A DNA stretch of 50,535 nucleotides. Origin: Rhodocyclaceae bacterium. GTDB taxonomy: Bacteria > Pseudomonadota > Gammaproteobacteria > Burkholderiales > Rhodocyclaceae. How positions within the stretch are numbered: the stretch's first letter is position 1; every line of letters starts with the position of its first letter. Below, piece by piece: positions 47,451-50,535 of the stretch. The notes under the pieces are model-generated. The model searched no databases. It was not told the DNA's origin and saw only the letters and a list, made by a program, of their open reading frames with translations. Where the stretch lies: the NCBI GenBank assembly GCA_026646875.1, contig JAPKHL010000010.1, positions 1 to 50,535 of the forward strand. The letters are read 5' to 3'. Both the position numbers and the translations under genes were made by a program.

Positions 47451-47811
47451 GGGAAGCCGGTCGATAAGCCGGGTTCTGTCGTGGACAGCCATTCCTCTAG
47501 GCGCGCCGTCGCCGACGCGCTCAAGCAGCCTACCCGGAAGCGGCGCGAGCCACGCCTGATGCTTCCCTATTTGGCCTTGCTCCGGATGGGGTTTGCCGTG
47601 CCGTCCGTGTTACCACGTCCGCGGTGGGCTCTTACCCCACCGTTTCACCCTTGCCTGATCCCGCCGGTTTCCCGGCGAGCCATCGGCGGTCTGCTCTCTG
47701 TTGCACTTTCCGTCACCTCGCGGTGCCCGGCCGTTAGCCGGCATCCTGCTCTGCGGAGCCCGGACTTTCCTCCCCGTGCACTGCACGCGGCGGCTGCCTG
47801 ACCGACTTCCC
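47451..47811 (-). ncRNA. rnpB: RNase P RNA (M1 RNA, class A)
   Basis: The minus strand carries the diagnostic RNase P RNA core: GAGGAAAGTCCGGGCTCC near the 5' end and GACAGAACCCGGCTTATCG near the 3' end. Internal conserved pieces include GGGTAAGAGCCCACCG and AGAGGAATGGCTGTCCACG. Helix P1 forms from the two ends, GGGAAGTCGGTC (47811-47800) with GACCGGCTTCCC (47462-47451), with one G-U pair, which fixes the ends to within a few nt and gives about 361 nt. The RNA is the catalytic subunit that matures tRNA 5' ends. Its -10 box TATAAT is at 47823-47818, 6 nt before the 5' end. Confidence 0.96.
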
Positions 47812-47817
47812 GCCCGG

Positions 47818-47823
47818 ATTATA
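47818..47823 (-). promoter_or_regulatory. Consensus -10 of the rnpB promoter
   Basis: A perfect TATAAT lies 6 nt upstream of the inferred RNA 5' end. No good -35 is seen in the GC-rich sequence before it. The stop codon of the DUF3025 gene (TAA, 47821-47819) is inside this box. Confidence 0.7.
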
Positions 47824-48604
47824 CGCCGGGCCGCGTGCGCCCCGGCCGGAATTGCCAGAGATCGTCGAAATAGGCGGCCTCCTCGCTGGCCGGCGTGACG
47901 CCAGGCCAGCCCATCAGCGGCACGGGGTGCAGGGCGCGCGGCCGGTCGAGCCGGCCGGCGGCAAGATGCGCGGCCAGCCGCCGGTCGAGGTCGGCCAGGC
48001 AGGCCTCGGCCGACTGGCACAGCCAGTCGGCATCGACGTCGAAAAGCACGGCCTTGGCGGTCAGGCCGCGAAAGGGGGCAAGCAGTTGCTCGCAGGTGGC
48101 ATGGCCGAAGACGAAGCAGCACAGCCGCGTGCCGCACTCGGCGCGCCGCTCGACGAACAGGGATTTCCAGGCGAAATCGCGGACCAGCCCGAGCAGCGGC
48201 GCCTCGGATGCGACGAGGACAATGCCGCATTCGTCGAAATGCGTCAGCGCATCGCGCAGCCGGCCGCGTCCGTCCGGCGCACTGGCCTGCGCTTCACGGT
48301 GCGCCGCGTTGAGCGCCGCCTTGCTGGCCGGATAGGTCAGCCAGACCAGGGCGTTGAAGGCATCGTGCCAGTTGTCCGGCCGCGTTTCGACGGTGCCGTG
48401 CTGCCAGATCCGCGCCTCGTAGCCGAGGCCGTCGGCGGCCGGCGGGACGAAGCGCAGCGGCAGCCCGCTGGCGGTCCGCAGGTCGCGCGCCCGGGCACGG
48501 GCATTGAGTTCGGCGCAGGACGGCGGCCTCGCGGGCAGGGTTGCCGCCGGCGACAACGCGGCCAGCAGCGGGGCGAGGAGCGTCTCGGGCGAAGAGCGGC
48601 TCAC
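47819..48604 (-). CDS. DUF3025 domain protein
   Basis: This 261-residue protein matches, from memory, the DUF3025 pattern. Seen are LNARARARDLRTASGLPLRFVPP, YEARIWQHGTVETRPDNWHDAFNALVWLTYPASKAALNAAH, RDALTHFDECGIVLVAS, LFVERRAECGTRLCCFVFGHATCEQLLAPFRGLTAK and a C-terminal LHPVPLMGWPGVTPASEEAAYFDD. No signal peptide is present. The function is unknown. The start is GTG at 48604, overlapping the lipoprotein stop as GTGA. The gene ends inside the rnpB promoter. Confidence 0.8.
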   Translation of the reverse strand: MSRSSPETLLAPLLAALSPAATLPARPPSCAELNARARARDLRTASGLPLRFVPPAADGLGYEARIWQHGTVETRPDNWHDAFNALVWLTYPASKAALNAAHREAQASAPDGRGRLRDALTHFDECGIVLVASEAPLLGLVRDFAWKSLFVERRAECGTRLCCFVFGHATCEQLLAPFRGLTAKAVLFDVDADWLCQSAEACLADLDRRLAAHLAAGRLDRPRALHPVPLMGWPGVTPASEEAAYFDDLWQFRPGRTRPGV

Positions 48605-49065
48605 CGCGATGCGGCGGCGGGAGGCGTGCCCGGGGGGATGCCGGAAGCGCCGGCGGCAGCCTCGACGGGAATGAAGGCGAGCTTGCCGTCCCGGTTGCGG
48701 AAGGTGCCGACCAGCGGTCCGAGTCCGCCCTCGGGCTCGGCATCGAGTTTCGCGAAGCCCTCGCAGGTGCGCGTCTCGGTGACGTACATGCGCTTGCCCT
48801 GGCGGATGATCCAGGCATTGTTGCCGGGCGCGTAAACCTCGACGCGCGCATCGAGCGCGGCCTGGCCGAGGCGATGGCGACGCATGCAGTCCGGCATGCG
48901 CGCCGCGACCAGGATGTAATCGGCCTTCTTCTCCCAGAAGAACTGCTGCTGGCGAATCAGCGTCAGATTGTGCTCGCTGCCGTCGATGTGGAACGAGGCG
49001 CGCTCGTCGGAACATCCCGCGAGCAGCGGCAGGATCAGCAGCGGGAGCAGTCTCAGTGGCGTCAC
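48601..49065 (-). CDS. Predicted lipoprotein of unknown function
   Basis: This 154-residue protein has a lipoprotein signal VTPLRLLPLLILPLLAGCSDE with the lipobox LAGC, so it should be lipid-anchored. The mature part includes ASFHIDGSEHNLTLIRQQQFFWEKKADYILVAARMPDC, DARVEVYAPGNNAWIIRQGKRMYVTETRTC and GTFRNRDGKLAFIPVEA. Two Cys in the mature part may pair. The start is GTG at 49065 with GGAGGAGGGG upstream. An earlier GTG at 49104 would precede the ribosome-binding site and overlap pyrC. I do not recognise the family. Confidence 0.75.
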   Translation of the reverse strand: MTPLRLLPLLILPLLAGCSDERASFHIDGSEHNLTLIRQQQFFWEKKADYILVAARMPDCMRRHRLGQAALDARVEVYAPGNNAWIIRQGKRMYVTETRTCEGFAKLDAEPEGGLGPLVGTFRNRDGKLAFIPVEAAAGASGIPPGTPPAAASR

Positions 49066-49094
49066 GGCGCCCCTCCTCCGGGAATCGGTTGCAC

Positions 49095-50129
49095 TCAGTC
49101 GCACAGCTTCCAGCGCAGCGCCTCGCCGGCGGCGAGCGGCACCAGCGTCTCGCCGCCGGGGTAGGGATAGGACGCCGGCGGCGTCCAGCTCTCGCGCACC
49201 AGCGACACCTTTCCGGTATTGCGCGGCAGACGGTAGAAGTCGGGACCGTGGAAACTGGCGAAGGCTTCCAGCCGGTCGAGGGCGCCCGCCGCCTCGAAAG
49301 CCTCGGCGTACAGCTCGAGCGCCGCGTGCGCGGTATAGCAGCCGGCGCAGCCGCAGGCGGCCTCCTTGGTGCCGCGTGCATGCGGCGCCGAATCGGTGCC
49401 GAGGAAGAATTTCGGGCTGCCCGAGGTGGCGGCACGCACCAGCGCCGCGCGATGGACCTCGCGCTTGAGCACCGGCAGGCAGTAATAGTGCGGACGCAGC
49501 CCGCCCTGGAAGATCGCGTTGCGGTTGTACAACAGGTGATGGGCAGTGATCGTCGCCGCGACATTGGCGCCGGCGGCGGCGACGAAATCGGCTGCGTCGC
49601 GCGTCGTGATGTGCTCGAACACCACGCGCAGGCCCGGGCGGCGCGCCAGCAGCGGCTGCATCACGCGCTCGATGAAGACGTTCTCGCGATCGAAGATGTC
49701 GATCGCGGGATCGGTCACCTCGCCATGCACGAGCAGCGGCAGGCCAAGTTTCTCCATCTCGGCAAGCGCCGCGTCGCAGCGGGCGAGGTCGGTGACACCG
49801 GCATCGGAGTTGGTCGTCGCGCCGGCCGGATAGAGCTTCACCGCCTTGACGAAACCGCTGTCGACCGCGCGCCGGATCTCGTCGGCCGGCGTGTTGTCGG
49901 TGAGGTAGAGCGTCATCAGCGGCTCGAAGGCCATGCCGGCGGGCAGCGCGGCGAGGATGCGCGCGCGGTACTCGGCGGCGGCGGCCACGGTGGTGACCGG
50001 CGGACGCAGGTTGGGCATCACGATGGCGCGCGCGAACTGGCGGGCGGTGTGCGGCAGGACGGCGGCGAGGGCTTCGCCATCGCGCAGATGGAGGTGCCAG
50101 TCGTCGGGGCGGGTGAGGGTGATCTGCAT
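49095..50129 (-). CDS. pyrC: Dihydroorotase
   Basis: This 344-residue Zn2+ enzyme cyclises carbamoyl-aspartate to dihydroorotate in pyrimidine synthesis. It has the metal-binding [10 protein letters not shown] (His12 and His14), the carbamylated-Lys region [45 protein letters not shown] and [24 protein letters not shown]. It is the type II (PyrC) form in length and motif. The start is ATG at 50129, 34 nt downstream of an extended -10 promoter. The lipoprotein and DUF3025 genes follow and may be co-transcribed. Confidence 0.95.
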   Translation of the reverse strand: MQITLTRPDDWHLHLRDGEALAAVLPHTARQFARAIVMPNLRPPVTTVAAAAEYRARILAALPAGMAFEPLMTLYLTDNTPADEIRRAVDSGFVKAVKLYPAGATTNSDAGVTDLARCDAALAEMEKLGLPLLVHGEVTDPAIDIFDRENVFIERVMQPLLARRPGLRVVFEHITTRDAADFVAAAGANVAATITAHHLLYNRNAIFQGGLRPHYYCLPVLKREVHRAALVRAATSGSPKFFLGTDSAPHARGTKEAACGCAGCYTAHAALELYAEAFEAAGALDRLEAFASFHGPDFYRLPRNTGKVSLVRESWTPPASYPYPGGETLVPLAAGEALRWKLCD

Positions 50130-50162
50130 GATTGCGGCGGGGTTGGAATCCGGATCAGGCGG

Positions 50163-50171
50163 ATTCTAGCA
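50163..50171 (-). promoter_or_regulatory. Extended -10 promoter of pyrC
   Basis: On the minus strand TGC-TAGAAT (50171-50163) matches the extended -10 form also seen upstream of the diguanylate cyclase gene. It would start transcription about 26 nt before the pyrC ATG. No good -35 is visible. Confidence 0.5.
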
Positions 50172-50220
50172 GCCCGCCGGAACGCCGGGGGAATACAGCC
50201 TCGGGCAGCCTCGAGCGACG

Positions 50221-50535
50221 TCAGCCCGCGTTCAGGCCAGCGGCGATCTGCTCGAGGCGTTGCCGGTTGATCGGTTTGATCAGGGTGTCGTCGAAACCGG
50301 CCGCGAGCAGGCGGTCGATGTCTTCCTGGAAGGCGTGCGCGGTGTAGGCGACGACGTGCGGGCGGCAGGCCAGCACGACGGCGCGCAGGCGCGCGCAGGT
50401 TTCCTCGCCGGACAGGCCGGGCATGCTGATGTCGAGCAGGACGAGGCGGGGCGCCAGCGCCGGAAACAGCGCGATCGCCTGTTCCCCGCTGTCCGCCTCG
50501 GAGACCGTCCAGCCCAGCTTGCGCAGGATCGTCGC
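50221..50535 (-). CDS. Response-regulator receiver domain, 5' end beyond the window edge
   Basis: The last 104 residues of a protein are visible. They form a receiver domain: ILRKLGWTVSEADSGEQAIALF, the phospho-acceptor Asp in LVLLDISMPGLSGEE, the switch region VVAYTAHAFQED and the Lys in TLIKPINRQRLEQIAAGL. The stop TGA is at 50221. The N-terminus is off the right edge. The domain is the last part of the protein, so it could be a stand-alone receiver or the C-terminal receiver of a hybrid histidine kinase. It lies upstream of pyrC on the same strand but ends before pyrC's own promoter. Confidence 0.88.
   Translation of the reverse strand, partial: ATILRKLGWTVSEADSGEQAIALFPALAPRLVLLDISMPGLSGEETCARLRAVVLACRPHVVAYTAHAFQEDIDRLLAAGFDDTLIKPINRQRLEQIAAGLNAG

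Noticed and set aside
47361-47801. Open frame of 146 codons over the RNase P RNA region
   Set aside because: The sequence is explained by rnpB on the other strand; the peptide is Ser/Pro/Arg-rich without motifs.

Overview
This is a GC-rich (about two thirds G+C by eye), densely packed chromosomal window. The order mraZ-rsmH-ftsL-ftsI-murE-murF-mraY-murD-ftsW-murG-murC-ddlB-ftsQ-ftsA-ftsZ-lpxC, followed by a DciA-like gene and an M23 peptidase gene, together with a B-type aconitase, points to a Gram-negative Betaproteobacterium. Rhodocyclales-like is my best guess, from gene content only. MurE carries the DNPR motif, so the peptidoglycan should contain meso-diaminopimelate. I see no IS element, prophage, CRISPR array, tRNA or rRNA. 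Most genes use ATG, with several well-supported GTG starts and one TTG start, and many neighbours overlap as ATGA, GTGA or TGATG.

Layout, left to right. 1-356: 5' part of a small membrane protein. 639-3236: acnB, with a strong downstream terminator and a palindromic operator over its promoter. 3490-5119: S4-domain protein, YkgJ-type cysteine-cluster protein and an alpha/beta hydrolase whose promoter contains a TetR-type operator. 5253-10993: six-gene minus-strand operon of cytochrome b561, membrane-fusion protein, FtsX-type permease, ATPase, OmpR-family regulator and histidine kinase. 11155-12842: a dusC and TrmB-like tRNA-modification pair. 13005-15801: a secreted protein, a CapA-type protein and a tandem HD/HD-GYP protein. 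16012-17216: ychJ-truC, whose mRNA probably begins with a 13-bp hairpin. 17383-19806: HDOD protein, LemA and a GIDE-like membrane protein with a perfect EF-hand loop. 19916-22546: outer-membrane beta-barrel plus PhoX phosphatase behind a candidate Pho box. 22753-25669: a membrane diguanylate cyclase and a PAS chemoreceptor. 25705-29360: uup, an M23 peptidase, a DciA-like protein and a 62-residue membrane protein. 29366-47051: lpxC and the complete dcw cell-wall/division cluster, all on the minus strand, driven from a promoter with three MraZ boxes. 47451-47811: rnpB. 47819-50129: DUF3025 protein, lipoprotein and pyrC. 50221-50535: end of a response-regulator receiver domain.

How the genes work together. 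The dcw block makes the lipid II precursor (MurC-F, DdlB, MraY, MurG), polymerises it at the septum (FtsW, FtsI) and builds the divisome (FtsZ, FtsA, FtsQ, FtsL). LpxC supplies the first committed step of lipid A synthesis. Several smaller units look individually regulated: acnB, the hydrolase, OMP-phoX, and the b561/exporter/two-component operon. The last is the best candidate for an undescribed system, because it couples a heme membrane protein to a DevBCA/MacAB-type exporter and a two-component sensor. No decisive sign of a wholly new system is visible, and all regulatory calls here come from reading motifs by eye.
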